Source: a virus
IMG/VR virus record: IMGVR_UViG_3300009093_000822
Location: 1 to 31,985 of that record
DNA length: 31,985 bases
Direction: 5' to 3' (one strand)
The first letter of the stretch is position 1. Each line of letters opens with the position of its first letter. This document shows positions 16,510-24,000 of this stretch, piece by piece. The notes under the pieces were generated by a model. The model made no database searches. It saw nothing but the letters and a program-made list of their open reading frames with translations, and was not told the origin of the DNA. Made by a program: the position numbers and the translations under genes.

Positions 16510-17580
16510 ATGACTCAACTCACTGGCATAGTCTGTATCGATGGAGCAAACGCGACCGGTAAGACCACTCTGGCAGAGGAACTGAGAAAAAGGCATGGAG
16601 CCATCATTCTTCATCAGACATACCGGTTCAGAAACAACATTTTCAACTACCATACGGCCGCTCTCCGGCTGGCTATTCGATTGGCTCAAAACAGGCTGGT
16701 AGTTCTTGACCGGCTCTGGATGTCTGAAGTTGTTTACGCTTCTGTGTACCGAGGAGGGACACCTTGGCCTCATCAAGGAAGGATGGTAGATCGAGTCCTT
16801 CAAAAGGCTTGTGCTGTGCAAGTGGTATGCATTGAGAGAAACAGAGAGCTCCTTCTTGAACGGTATCATCAAACTCGATCTCATCGAACCGACGCAGATG
16901 CTGAAAATAACGCTCGGGTTAATGACATGTATCAGAGAGTTGTCCCTCGCCAAATTCTTGACGCTAGAATCTGCGGGCCGAGAGCAAACTATCTGGATGA
17001 CATGGCCGAGTTGGCGGCGATCAAAAACCGAAAAGACGTTATAGCCCACGGGGTTTGGGATGGATCCACTGAATCGACTTGCGACTTAATTGAAAAGAAA
17101 TTGCTGGAGCTGCAGTCAACTCAGTTGAGAGACGCGTTGACGGTAGACAACTTTCTTGGCCACGTGTCTTCAGACACAAAATTTCTGATTGTTGGCGATA
17201 AACCAAACTTCAAACACAAATGGGCTTGGCCTTTTCACGAGTATGCTAACTCGTCTTTGTGGCTAACTCAGCAATTGCACCAGATTTTCTTCGACGAAAC
17301 TACAGCTCTATGGGTTAACGTAAACGAAGGAATGGGATGCGCAATCTGGAAACTGATAGACGAGTTTCCAAAGCTCATGAGCAGCATCAAAATAATTTCT
17401 CTTGGAAATCTCGCAGAGAAAACGCTGAGAGAGGAGTTCGATCTTCTATCGACTCACATTCCTCACCCGCAATACGGGCGCAGATTTATGACTGATGGGG
17501 TAGAGTATCGTGAACGGCTGCGAACCGCATTGGCTTTTGACCATCCTTCTTTTCTAGCACCTGATTCACACAATCCTTGA
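16510..17580 (+). CDS. P-loop nucleotide kinase fused to a uracil-DNA-glycosylase-like domain
   Basis: Residues 1-205 form a thymidylate/deoxynucleotide kinase-like domain: Walker A GANATGKTT at 12-20, a DRLW motif at 67-70 and VYASVYRGG. Residues 220-345 resemble the uracil-DNA glycosylase superfamily: FLIVGDKPN (active-site loop, 226-233), WPF, IISLGNLAEKTL near 296-306 and PHPQYG at 318-323, where a His-Pro motif is usual. The fusion suggests phosphorylation of a nucleotide or DNA base plus recognition or removal of an altered base. The ATG at 16510 is chosen over 16438, which would read through the divergent gene. It lies 799 bp before the hydroxymethylase gene; a hydroxymethyl-dCMP kinase role is one option. 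The last 95 bp overlap a convergent gene. The kinase half is secure and the second domain is a motif-level inference. Confidence 0.65.
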   Translation: MTQLTGIVCIDGANATGKTTLAEELRKRHGAIILHQTYRFRNNIFNYHTAALRLAIRLAQNRLVVLDRLWMSEVVYASVYRGGTPWPHQGRMVDRVLQKACAVQVVCIERNRELLLERYHQTRSHRTDADAENNARVNDMYQRVVPRQILDARICGPRANYLDDMAELAAIKNRKDVIAHGVWDGSTESTCDLIEKKLLELQSTQLRDALTVDNFLGHVSSDTKFLIVGDKPNFKHKWAWPFHEYANSSLWLTQQLHQIFFDETTALWVNVNEGMGCAIWKLIDEFPKLMSSIKIISLGNLAEKTLREEFDLLSTHIPHPQYGRRFMTDGVEYRERLRTALAFDHPSFLAPDSHNP

Positions 17581-17731
17581 GGCTTTCTCCGATGAAGGTC
17601 TCACCTTCGTAGGTTAATGCAACGCCGCTGCAGTTAACCGGAGCTATGGTGATTTCCCTGGCATTCACGTTGAGCCAGGAAAATCGAATGGTATCTTGAA
17701 CGAAGCGAAGATTTTCCGCGTCTTGTGTCAT
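17486..17731 (-). CDS. Unknown small protein, 81 aa
   Basis: The family is not recognised. The central segment (NAREITIAPVNCSGVALTYEG) looks like beta strands, followed by a helix (ESLKDCVNQVLEKKDG). The reading frame is clean and starts 6 bp after the upstream methyltransferase stop, so the two are probably cotranscribed. It overlaps the kinase-fusion gene by 95 bp at the 3' ends. If the last 30 codons were not translated the overlap would vanish, but I see no reason to move the stop. Coding status is probable, not certain. Confidence 0.5.
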   Translation of the reverse strand: MTQDAENLRFVQDTIRFSWLNVNAREITIAPVNCSGVALTYEGETFIGESLKDCVNQVLEKKDGQKPMRFAAVHDTLPHQS

Positions 17732-17737
17732 GCAAGG

Positions 17738-18337
17738 TTACCTACGCTTCGCGAAAATGTAGTTTTCGGAAGTCTCGTGTTCCAGACTGAACCCGAGTTG
17801 ACGTTGGAAAATATCACACAATTCCTTCTTGATGACGTTGGTGCCAACGGAATGTTCGACACAGGCGACCTTGCACTGGCTGAATGCTCCGAGCATATTT
17901 TGAACTAGATCGAGTGTGCCATCTTCGACGTCAAGCGTGATGAAGTCGAATGTCTCTCCATAGACGAGTTCACCTGGATGAACTGGAGGAAACCACACCG
18001 GTTGAAACTTAACTCCGATCGACTCCCACATCGGCGTGTAGCTCGCATTGGTTGTGGAAACAGCATCGCTGCACGTATACATTTTCGTGAGTCCTGCCTT
18101 CGGAGAAACAAGAGCTCCGACAATCTTGACCTTTGGATTTTGGCCGTGCAACTTAATCAAAGCAACCAGAGATTCAGGATTCGGCTCGACGACGATTCCT
18201 GACCATCCTTTTTCAAATAGGGCAAGGCTGTTTGAGAAGGTCTTCCCGTCGAAGGCACCGATGTCGAGCAGGCGTCCGACAGGTTGATCTTTGAGCAGGT
18301 CGAGGATAATCTTTTCTTCGTCGTTTTGGCTGTACAT
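17738..18337 (-). CDS. FkbM-family S-adenosylmethionine methyltransferase
   Basis: The N-terminus (SQNDEEKIILDLL), the SAM-binding motif I GRLLDIGAFDGKTFSN and the acidic loop GIVVEPNPESL match the FkbM methyltransferase family, which O-methylates sugars and other hydroxyls. ITLDVEDGTLDLV fits the conserved D-x-E strand. Length is 199 aa from the ATG at 18337; the GTG/ATG-type extension to 18397 would cross the divergent hydroxymethylase promoter region and is not favoured. It is 41 bp from the divergent hydroxymethylase gene and 6 bp before 17486-17731. Substrate candidates are glycans made by the neighbouring transferases or a sugar added to DNA. Confidence 0.75.
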   Translation of the reverse strand: MYSQNDEEKIILDLLKDQPVGRLLDIGAFDGKTFSNSLALFEKGWSGIVVEPNPESLVALIKLHGQNPKVKIVGALVSPKAGLTKMYTCSDAVSTTNASYTPMWESIGVKFQPVWFPPVHPGELVYGETFDFITLDVEDGTLDLVQNMLGAFSQCKVACVEHSVGTNVIKKELCDIFQRQLGFSLEHETSENYIFAKRR

Positions 18338-18378
18338 GGTTTTCGGTGAGTAAGTTCTTCTGCGGTAAGTAGAACACG

Positions 18379-19149
18379 ATGCGAATCTTCCCCACACCTA
18401 GTTCAGCATACCTGGGAGTCCTAACTGAGATCTTGAACTCGTCGGATTTCAAGGTCTCTCCGAGAGACAAAGCGATCAGGGAAAAGATCGCTTACCAGTT
18501 TACAGTGGAGAATCCAGATCCGAACCCAATCGTGACCAAGAGCGCTGCTCGGAACGAGATAATTGTCAAGTATCTTCAAAGTGAATTTGCTTTGTACGCC
18601 AGAGGGGAAACGATGGTTGAGGAATTCGCAAAAGCGAGTTCATTTTGGAACAGACTTTCAAATCCCGACGGATCGATCAATTCAGCCTATGGCCATCTGA
18701 TTTTCTACGACCGGTCGTGCGGAAATCCGCCGTTTGAGCTGGGAGACTCTGCAAAAAATGAAGATCCCACTGGCATGCGATCTCCGTGGGAATGGGCTCG
18801 CTTAGCTTTGCTCAGCGACAAAGACACTCGCCAAGCAATCATCAAGTTTCACAAAAGGTCTCACCTGTGGGTCGGCAATCGAGACCAAACATGCACGGTC
18901 TACGGGAATTTCTTAATTCGAGAAGATAAGCTGCATTTGATCATGCACATGAGATCGAATGATGCAGTTAAGGGTTTGGTCTACGACATGCCGTGGTTTT
19001 GTTATCTGCTCAAGAGGATGACTCTTGAGTTATTGGATAATGGATACAGAAATCTTCAAGTTGGAACGTACACCCACATTGCCGATTCCATGCACATCTA
19101 TGAAACCGACGTTCCAAAAGCTTGGGATATGATCGGAAAGTCAGAATAA
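18379..19149 (+). CDS. Thymidylate-synthase-family enzyme, predicted dCMP hydroxymethylase
   Basis: The 256-aa protein has FWNRLSNPDGSINSAYGHLI, then DQTCTVYGNFLIREDKL with the catalytic Cys172, and HMRSNDAVKGLVYDMPWF. This last segment aligns without gaps to E. coli ThyA QRSCDVFLGLPFNIASYAL. The Asn that thymidylate synthases use to recognise dUMP (ThyA Asn177) is Asp203 here, the substitution known from T4 dCMP hydroxymethylase. YTHIADSMHIYE ends the fold. The predicted product is 5-hydroxymethyl-dCMP, or 5-methyl-dCMP if it acts as a methylase. It would act in the cytoplasm with methylenetetrahydrofolate. It lies 1 bp before a tandem glycosyltransferase gene and near a kinase and dCMP deaminase, which fits a DNA modification pathway. 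A divergent ThyA remains the alternative. Confidence 0.8.
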   Translation: MRIFPTPSSAYLGVLTEILNSSDFKVSPRDKAIREKIAYQFTVENPDPNPIVTKSAARNEIIVKYLQSEFALYARGETMVEEFAKASSFWNRLSNPDGSINSAYGHLIFYDRSCGNPPFELGDSAKNEDPTGMRSPWEWARLALLSDKDTRQAIIKFHKRSHLWVGNRDQTCTVYGNFLIREDKLHLIMHMRSNDAVKGLVYDMPWFCYLLKRMTLELLDNGYRNLQVGTYTHIADSMHIYETDVPKAWDMIGKSE

Positions 19150-19150
19150 C

Positions 19151-20704
19151 ATGCTTCCAAAATTTACACTCTGCTACACGACAATCCGAGCGACTTCGGT
19201 CAAATCGGTCGTGTCAAAATGGATGTCGAAGGCGGTAAAACCAAACAACATTAGTTGGTCTTTTACCACGGATGACAACCAGCTCGCAACGAAAGAAGCG
19301 ATCAAACTAGTTTGCGGCGATCTTTCTGCAGGAGGAATCGACGTTGCGGCTGAAGTCGTAACTAACCTTCCTGGAACTTGTGTTAAGGGATGGAATCTCG
19401 CTGTGGAGGCTGCGAGAAGGGCCGCCATCATCGGAGACATCATCATCGGCGTCGCCGACGACTTTGATCCTCCAGTTGGATGGGATGAAGTCTTGATCGG
19501 CGTTGCGGAAGACGAGTGGTGGAAGAAAGATCGAGTCGTCCACGTGGGCGATGGCTACAACCCAGACATCTTTACGCTGGCAATTATCACAGCAAAACGT
19601 CTTAACCGCTATGGCTATCTCTTCTATCCCGGGTACGAGTCTATGTTTTGCGACACCGAATTCACGGTCGTTGCTCACAAAGACGGGGCTGTCATCGAAG
19701 CGACTTATGCTACGTTCGAACATCTGCATCCAGACTGTGGCAAGAGGCCACGAGATGCTGCCGATCTCGTTCATTCGTCCTCGGCAAGATACAAGGTCGG
19801 AGAAATGTTATTCAACTACCGACGATCAATCGGATTCCCTATCGATGATGGCCCTGCTTTTGACGACACCAAGGTAACTTCAAAGGATCTTGCCGTCCAT
19901 ATTCAGGCCACGAAAAACGACTTTTGTCTGCTTGAAGTTTGTCTGCGATTGTACGAGGAAGGAATTCGAGCTTTCTTTTTTTACGTCCCTAACCAGTACT
20001 GGTCCGGTCGGATAGTTCCTCGAGAGGAATACGCTGAAGTCCTTGAGGTTGCCCAATCGTTAAAGGCAACGTATCCTGACATTGTCGTGCACGAAAATCA
20101 GTTTGACATTCAACCTCATCGGATCGCCGGTCGTTCACGTATCCAAGTTGAAACTGCCGCTCGTAACGAGGCAATGACTTGGATCAAGTCTCATGGTTTC
20201 AAACACATCGTCATCGCTGATGGCGACGAACTGTGGCGTCGAGGATTATTGGCGGAACTTCTCGACGTGATTAACGATTTCAAGCCGATTTGTGTCTACA
20301 CCGGCATGGTACCAGTTGTAGGATTGCCTGGTTATCCAATCGAAGGAGCCGTCGACAAGGCATCCATTTACGTCAGCAAGGACGCAGAGTTTCAAGAATG
20401 TCGAGGAACTTTCGGCATGAAGTACGAGCTTCAAGGCCACAAGATCTTTCACTTCACGGCCACGCGTCGGACTATGGAAGAGATAATCAAAAAGAACCGG
20501 GAATCAGGCCATTACGATGACCCGAACTACGACTTTGAAGGTTGGATCAAAAACACGCTGCCTAACATTCGCCCTGGCTTAAAAAACGTGCATATGTACA
20601 TTCCCTATAACCCATGGAAAGAGGTTCGGGAATGGTCGATCGATGAAGCAAAAGAAATCCCTCCATCGCTGTACCAATATCTCGCTGTTCCAGCACTTGC
20701 ATGA
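19151..20704 (+). CDS. Tandem two-domain GT-A glycosyltransferase-like protein
   Basis: The 517-aa protein appears to have two GT2-like domains. The first (about 1-230) starts FTLCYTTIRATSV and carries ADDFDPP at 102-108. The second (about 255-480) has a diphosphate-sugar site ADGDELWRR with D357-G-D359. The C-terminal region KIFHFTATRRTMEEIIKKN fits a transferase helix. Each DxD-like site would hold a metal and sugar nucleotide, so two sugars could be added in sequence. The start codon is 1 bp after the hydroxymethylase stop and the end overlaps the next gene by 4 bp, so expression is tightly linked to that enzyme. Glycosylation of hydroxymethylcytosine in DNA is an attractive but unproven role; LPS or virion glycosylation is the alternative. 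Confidence 0.68.
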   Translation: MLPKFTLCYTTIRATSVKSVVSKWMSKAVKPNNISWSFTTDDNQLATKEAIKLVCGDLSAGGIDVAAEVVTNLPGTCVKGWNLAVEAARRAAIIGDIIIGVADDFDPPVGWDEVLIGVAEDEWWKKDRVVHVGDGYNPDIFTLAIITAKRLNRYGYLFYPGYESMFCDTEFTVVAHKDGAVIEATYATFEHLHPDCGKRPRDAADLVHSSSARYKVGEMLFNYRRSIGFPIDDGPAFDDTKVTSKDLAVHIQATKNDFCLLEVCLRLYEEGIRAFFFYVPNQYWSGRIVPREEYAEVLEVAQSLKATYPDIVVHENQFDIQPHRIAGRSRIQVETAARNEAMTWIKSHGFKHIVIADGDELWRRGLLAELLDVINDFKPICVYTGMVPVVGLPGYPIEGAVDKASIYVSKDAEFQECRGTFGMKYELQGHKIFHFTATRRTMEEIIKKNRESGHYDDPNYDFEGWIKNTLPNIRPGLKNVHMYIPYNPWKEVREWSIDEAKEIPPSLYQYLAVPALA

Positions 20705-21072
20705 AACCAAGCCATTTTGAAAAGTTAGTCAAAGGTTCGAAACCGAAACCGTCTGGAAAAGACGTCAAGAGGATTCGAAGAATGCTGAGAGAAGGATTGC
20801 CGCCTACTGGAATCCCTTTTGACTCCGTTGCGATCGATAAAATCTACGGAAAGCTTCCTCTTCAGGATAAACAGAAAATCATGAAGAAAGTGGTGGAGCA
20901 AAAAATCGAAATGGACGACGTGACCGACGAGCAGGCAGACAAGGTTATTGACGCCGTTGTCTTAACTCAGGCCAAGAGAGTTCTCGGAATTGACGAACAT
21001 TATCGCCCAAGCCACGACATTACTCAGAGATTTCATCGTCCTCAATCGCTCAACGATTTCGTTAAGAAATGA
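20701..21072 (+). CDS. Unknown basic protein, 123 aa
   Basis: A Lys/Arg-rich N-terminal part (FEKLVKGSKPKPSGKDVKR) precedes an alpha-helical stretch (KQKIMKKVVEQKIEMDDVTD), and the C-terminus is again basic. No recognised motif, signal peptide or membrane segment was seen. The ATG overlaps the glycosyltransferase stop by 4 bp and the stop overlaps the next gene by 4 bp, so it belongs to the 18379-21933 operon. A DNA- or protein-binding accessory function is plausible because of its charge, but this is only a guess. Confidence 0.6.
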   Translation: MKPSHFEKLVKGSKPKPSGKDVKRIRRMLREGLPPTGIPFDSVAIDKIYGKLPLQDKQKIMKKVVEQKIEMDDVTDEQADKVIDAVVLTQAKRVLGIDEHYRPSHDITQRFHRPQSLNDFVKK

Positions 21073-21530
21073 AATTAAAGAGAAGAAAAAAGGTTAACCT
21101 CGGTATCATTGGCATTGGAACCATCAGGGCCAGCATGCCTCTTGCAAATGAGGTGGACCTTGGGAAAGGTTTAAACCCATGGGGATTTCAACGAAAACTG
21201 AAACCTCAAGACACGGTCGGCATGGTAAACGAAGAAATAGCCATGCTCAAGTATGTCGAACAGCATCAACCAGTGAAACTCTGGGTCGTTTTGAATTACC
21301 TGGGAAGGTTTGCTGGAAAACACAAGTACCAGACACGTTCTCAACGGCAGAGACTGATGCCTCTGTCCACTCGTCTTTGCAGAGAAGGCAAGCTAAAGAG
21401 GAACCGGTCTCCGAACACTCTTTCTCTTGGACCAAACTACAGACCCTCAAGACCTGACCTTGCCGAATCACAACCGGATTTCGGTGGAGGTGTATGCGAT
21501 GTGTCTGGCATGGGTCGCATCGTTGCGTAG
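21069..21530 (+). CDS. Unknown basic protein with a possible winged-helix segment
   Basis: This 153-aa protein begins MKLKRRKKVNL. Its middle (LKYVEQHQPVKLWVVLNYLG ... STRLCREGKLKRN) resembles a winged-helix DNA-binding fold, in which a recognition helix is followed by REGKLKR. The ATG overlaps the previous stop by 4 bp. The last 104 bp overlap the dCMP deaminase in another frame. Either this C-terminus is real or the true deaminase start lies at 21484 or 21496. No other motif is recognised. Confidence 0.5.
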   Translation: MKLKRRKKVNLGIIGIGTIRASMPLANEVDLGKGLNPWGFQRKLKPQDTVGMVNEEIAMLKYVEQHQPVKLWVVLNYLGRFAGKHKYQTRSQRQRLMPLSTRLCREGKLKRNRSPNTLSLGPNYRPSRPDLAESQPDFGGGVCDVSGMGRIVA

Positions 21531-21933
21531 TGAAGATCCTTTTCACAAGGTCGGGTGCGCCGCTCTGAATTCCTCAAACAGGGTTATCGCGACCGGATAC
21601 AACGGACTCAAACCGGGACAGAAGCTTTCCGATGCCGAATGGATGGACCGAGAAGGGAGACTCAAGCATGTCATTCATGCCGAAAGAAACGCTCTCAGTC
21701 TTTGCCAACCAGGCGAAATCAAAACTCTGGCCGTGACGACTCTTCCGTGCTCTCAATGCGCTCAAGCCATTATCGCAGCCGGCGTAAAGATTATCCTTTA
21801 TGGCAAACCCTATCACAGAGACTCCTCGTCGATCGAAATCTTCGCGCAGCACGGCATCGAAACAAAACTCATTGCCCTTGACGACGCCAAACGAACCGTT
21901 CTCGATACCGTTAACCGAGAACTCGGGAATTAG
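21427..21933 (+). CDS. Deoxycytidylate (dCMP) deaminase
   Basis: The zinc-binding motifs of the cytidine/deoxycytidylate deaminase superfamily are present: HAERNA (His84, with catalytic Glu86) and TLPCSQCAQAI (Cys108, Cys111). The segment RISVEVYAMCLAWVASLRS followed by DPFHKVGCAAL is the standard N-terminal part of dCMP deaminases. The enzyme makes dUMP from dCMP for dTTP synthesis and balances dCTP pools. In a phage that also makes hydroxymethyl-dCMP it would drain unmodified dCMP. TTG at 21427 is used because conserved residues start right after it; GTG 21484 and ATG 21496 would cut part of the conserved N-terminus. It overlaps the upstream gene by 104 bp. Confidence 0.85.
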   Translation: MDQTTDPQDLTLPNHNRISVEVYAMCLAWVASLRSEDPFHKVGCAALNSSNRVIATGYNGLKPGQKLSDAEWMDREGRLKHVIHAERNALSLCQPGEIKTLAVTTLPCSQCAQAIIAAGVKIILYGKPYHRDSSSIEIFAQHGIETKLIALDDAKRTVLDTVNRELGN

Positions 21934-21943
21934 TAATTCGAGC

Positions 21944-22075
21944 TTGATCGCTTGGGTTAATCAGACGGCCTCAGACGCAGCTCTGTTTGCTCAACACAAC
22001 CGAATTGTTCAGGACCAGCAGGCCTTGATCCGTGAACTGGCTAAGAAGATAATTAACCCAAATGAACGTGGTTGA
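21944..22075 (+). CDS. Possible small protein, 43 aa (TTG start)
   Basis: After the deaminase stop, frame 2 is open to a TGA at 22073-22075. It encodes a helical peptide (ASDAALFAQHNRIVQDQQAL, then IRELAKKI) with a coiled-coil-like pattern. The only start after 21933 is TTG at 21944; an ATG at 21800 would overlap the deaminase by 134 bp with Ser/Thr-rich sequence that looks like a shadow of it. The end overlaps the next gene by 14 bp. Its reality is uncertain. Confidence 0.35.
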   Translation: MIAWVNQTASDAALFAQHNRIVQDQQALIRELAKKIINPNERG

Positions 22076-22325
22076 GACAGCACTTGACGAGTTTCGGACT
22101 TCTCACGGGGGTGGCAAACCGATTAAAATCGTGGTCACTCCTCATGCCGCATTGGCTCTCGGCTCAGATCCTGAATTTAAAATTTCTTCGTTCGGAGAGA
22201 TTGAAGTTCAGGTCACCCCTTTCGACGGCGAAGAGGCTGTGGAGCCTGGAAAAGGAACCAGAATCGGAATTTTCGTTCGTGACACTGGCATTCAACAGCA
22301 TGTGGCTGCCGTTGACTTAAGATAG
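22062..22325 (+). CDS. Unknown protein, 87 aa
   Basis: The short protein alternates beta-like segments (IKIVVTPHAALAL, FGEIEVQVTPFDG, GIFVRDTGIQQHVAAVDL) and is compact, with no signal peptide. No family is recognised. TTAACCCAA precedes the ATG. The gene ends in a 9-bp overlap with the convergent RuvC-like gene. It is the last gene in the plus-strand operon that starts with the hydroxymethylase. Confidence 0.55.
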   Translation: MNVVETALDEFRTSHGGGKPIKIVVTPHAALALGSDPEFKISSFGEIEVQVTPFDGEEAVEPGKGTRIGIFVRDTGIQQHVAAVDLR

Positions 22326-22961
22326 CGTTGCAGATTCGAGAACGAGCTTCATCTTTTCTTCGACGGTAAGCTTTTTGAATTTACCTTGGGTGAAGCCGGA
22401 ATGCTTGAGAGCCGTAGCAAGCAAAACTTCCTGTTGAGCTGTGCTGTAATCGACTAGCGTCGTCCATCCTTTCAGGAATCGGATAACGGCAATGCCAAGT
22501 CTTGCATGCATGAAAGCATCCGCTTGGTTATCGTCGGCAAATCGCTCATTGACCGCATCAAAAACTCGTAGCATGTAGTTCGAATCTTTTGAGACATTCC
22601 CTTGACCGAAATTGAATTTCTTCATTTGGGACTGGTTTTGAACTCGCACTGGAAATTGGCGTTTCCAAAGGGAAAATTTGATCACGGCAAAGAGCTCGGT
22701 GAGAGGTATGATGCTGGCCGATGTAGCCATTCTGGTAACGTCTTCCATGCAGATCAAAATCGGTTTGACCTCTTCAACAGTGATGACGATTTCGTTCACA
22801 ATTTCGTCTAGTCTTTTCATCCCTGTAGACTTACTCCCGATCGTCGCCATGTGAATTGGTTTAATGGACGTAGGCGTGGCTTCCACTACCGCAACTCCAG
22901 TTCCGGACAAGGATTGGTCAATTCCCATAATGAAAAAGGTGGGGTCGGACGGAAGTAGCAT
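22317..22961 (-). CDS. RuvC/RNase H-fold Holliday junction resolvase-like endonuclease
   Basis: The 214-aa protein (start 22961) opens with TFFIMGIDQSLSGTGVAVVE, the beta1-beta2 hairpin of RuvC-like nucleases with Asp15 in the catalytic site. ILICMEDV (Glu73) supplies the second acidic residue and DDNQADAFMHARLG (Asp144/Asp148) the C-terminal pair. These residues should bind two Mg ions and cleave branched DNA, as phage resolvases do during recombination or before packaging. KKFNFGQGNVSKD fits the basic segment between them. The ATG at 22928 would leave only MGIDQ before the catalytic Asp; 23009 overlaps the divergent gene. The true start is therefore 22961 or 22928. Confidence 0.78.
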   Translation of the reverse strand: MLLPSDPTFFIMGIDQSLSGTGVAVVEATPTSIKPIHMATIGSKSTGMKRLDEIVNEIVITVEEVKPILICMEDVTRMATSASIIPLTELFAVIKFSLWKRQFPVRVQNQSQMKKFNFGQGNVSKDSNYMLRVFDAVNERFADDNQADAFMHARLGIAVIRFLKGWTTLVDYSTAQQEVLLATALKHSGFTQGKFKKLTVEEKMKLVLESATLS

Positions 22962-22999
22962 ATGCCAGTAGAGAATGTGTTCTTTTTCCGCATACGCAC

Positions 23000-23977
23000 A
23001 TGAGTTCATCTACTAAGACCGTTGGTTACTTCAATCCGAACCGTTGGCCTGTCATCGTTAACATCTCAGCTGTGAACGTAAACATAACCGTTCCGCCGAA
23101 AGGTTATGTGACTGACAGAGACACGGGTAAGAAAGTAAACGATCCCTTGCTTGAAAAGTTTGTCGGTGCGGACATGTTGGCGAGGGAGACATCGAAGACC
23201 GAAGTTCCGGCTGTTTTATTTCATCGGCCTGTTGCCCCTGTTAACGATTCTCATCATCGAGTCGTTGGTTCGTCATCCAACGTGGTCAAGGATAGCCGAG
23301 GCATCGTCAAAGATTCAAGTTTCGACGGAGCGATCGCGATGAATACGGGACTTCCTGACACGACGACGCCGACTCACTCGGTCAAAACCTATACGCCTGA
23401 ACAAGCGGTAGCAAAAGGAATTTTCAGGCCGATCATCATTCCGGACGACTCGAAAGCTCCCCAGGAAACCAATGGTCAACCGTCTCGAGGCGACAATCTT
23501 CCTCCCTTGCTCCATGCTCGGGATGCTTCTCCAGGTGAAGCCAAAAGACTCGCCGCTCAAGGAGTCGTTCGTGTGGAAGTTCCCGTCGAGGTTGCTCAGA
23601 AAACGGCTCCAACCAATCCTGTCGGAGAGGAAGAAGAGCATGAATCAGACATTCCTGGCGCGGACTCAACAGGGAACCTTGACCTTGCTGAACACCTGAA
23701 CAAACTCAAAGCCCAGATGGCAGAAACCGCAGCCCCTGCGGCGCCGACGCCGCCTCCTGTTCCTACGGCTGCGCCGATTCCTCCAAAACCCGTTGCCCCG
23801 GCCAAACCGGCAACTCCAGCCACCCCCGTCAAACCGGATCCCTATGTCTGTGCGGCAGATGGCAAGTCGTTCAAGAGAAAAGGTTATCTTTTGAACTACG
23901 TCAAAAAGCATTTCCCAGACCGAGAGAAAGAGCTCATGGCTCCTTACGCCGAAGCTCCCGATGATCCGGCAACCTGA
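23000..23977 (+). CDS. Unknown protein with Pro/Ala-rich linker and degenerate zinc-finger-like C-terminus
   Basis: The 325-aa protein has a beta-rich N-terminus (TVGYFNPNRWPVIVNISAVN), a variable middle, an acidic stretch (GEEEEHESDIPGADSTG) and a long Pro/Ala-rich linker at about 235-280 (APTPPPVPTAAPIPPKP). The last 40 residues (YVCAADGKSFKRKGYLLNYV, then KKHFP) resemble a single C2H2-like finger that lacks the second Cys and clear His pair. It may be a structural protein with a flexible linker. It lies divergent from the RuvC-like gene and 23 bp before the neck-like gene. Confidence 0.6.
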   Translation: MSSSTKTVGYFNPNRWPVIVNISAVNVNITVPPKGYVTDRDTGKKVNDPLLEKFVGADMLARETSKTEVPAVLFHRPVAPVNDSHHRVVGSSSNVVKDSRGIVKDSSFDGAIAMNTGLPDTTTPTHSVKTYTPEQAVAKGIFRPIIIPDDSKAPQETNGQPSRGDNLPPLLHARDASPGEAKRLAAQGVVRVEVPVEVAQKTAPTNPVGEEEEHESDIPGADSTGNLDLAEHLNKLKAQMAETAAPAAPTPPPVPTAAPIPPKPVAPAKPATPATPVKPDPYVCAADGKSFKRKGYLLNYVKKHFPDREKELMAPYAEAPDDPAT

Positions 23978-24000
23978 CCCGGTCGCGAAGTAATTAGCTC

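Noticed and set aside
16369-17049. 226-aa open frame on the minus strand opposite the kinase domain
   Set aside because: It crosses the start of the kinase gene, which has clear Walker A and DR motifs, and the minus-strand glycosyltransferase; it shows no motif of its own.
18338-18397. N-terminal extension of the FkbM methyltransferase to 18397
   Set aside because: The extra residues (Arg/Ser/Tyr-rich) do not resemble the family, whose conserved start is SQNDEEK; the extension would overlap the divergent hydroxymethylase gene.
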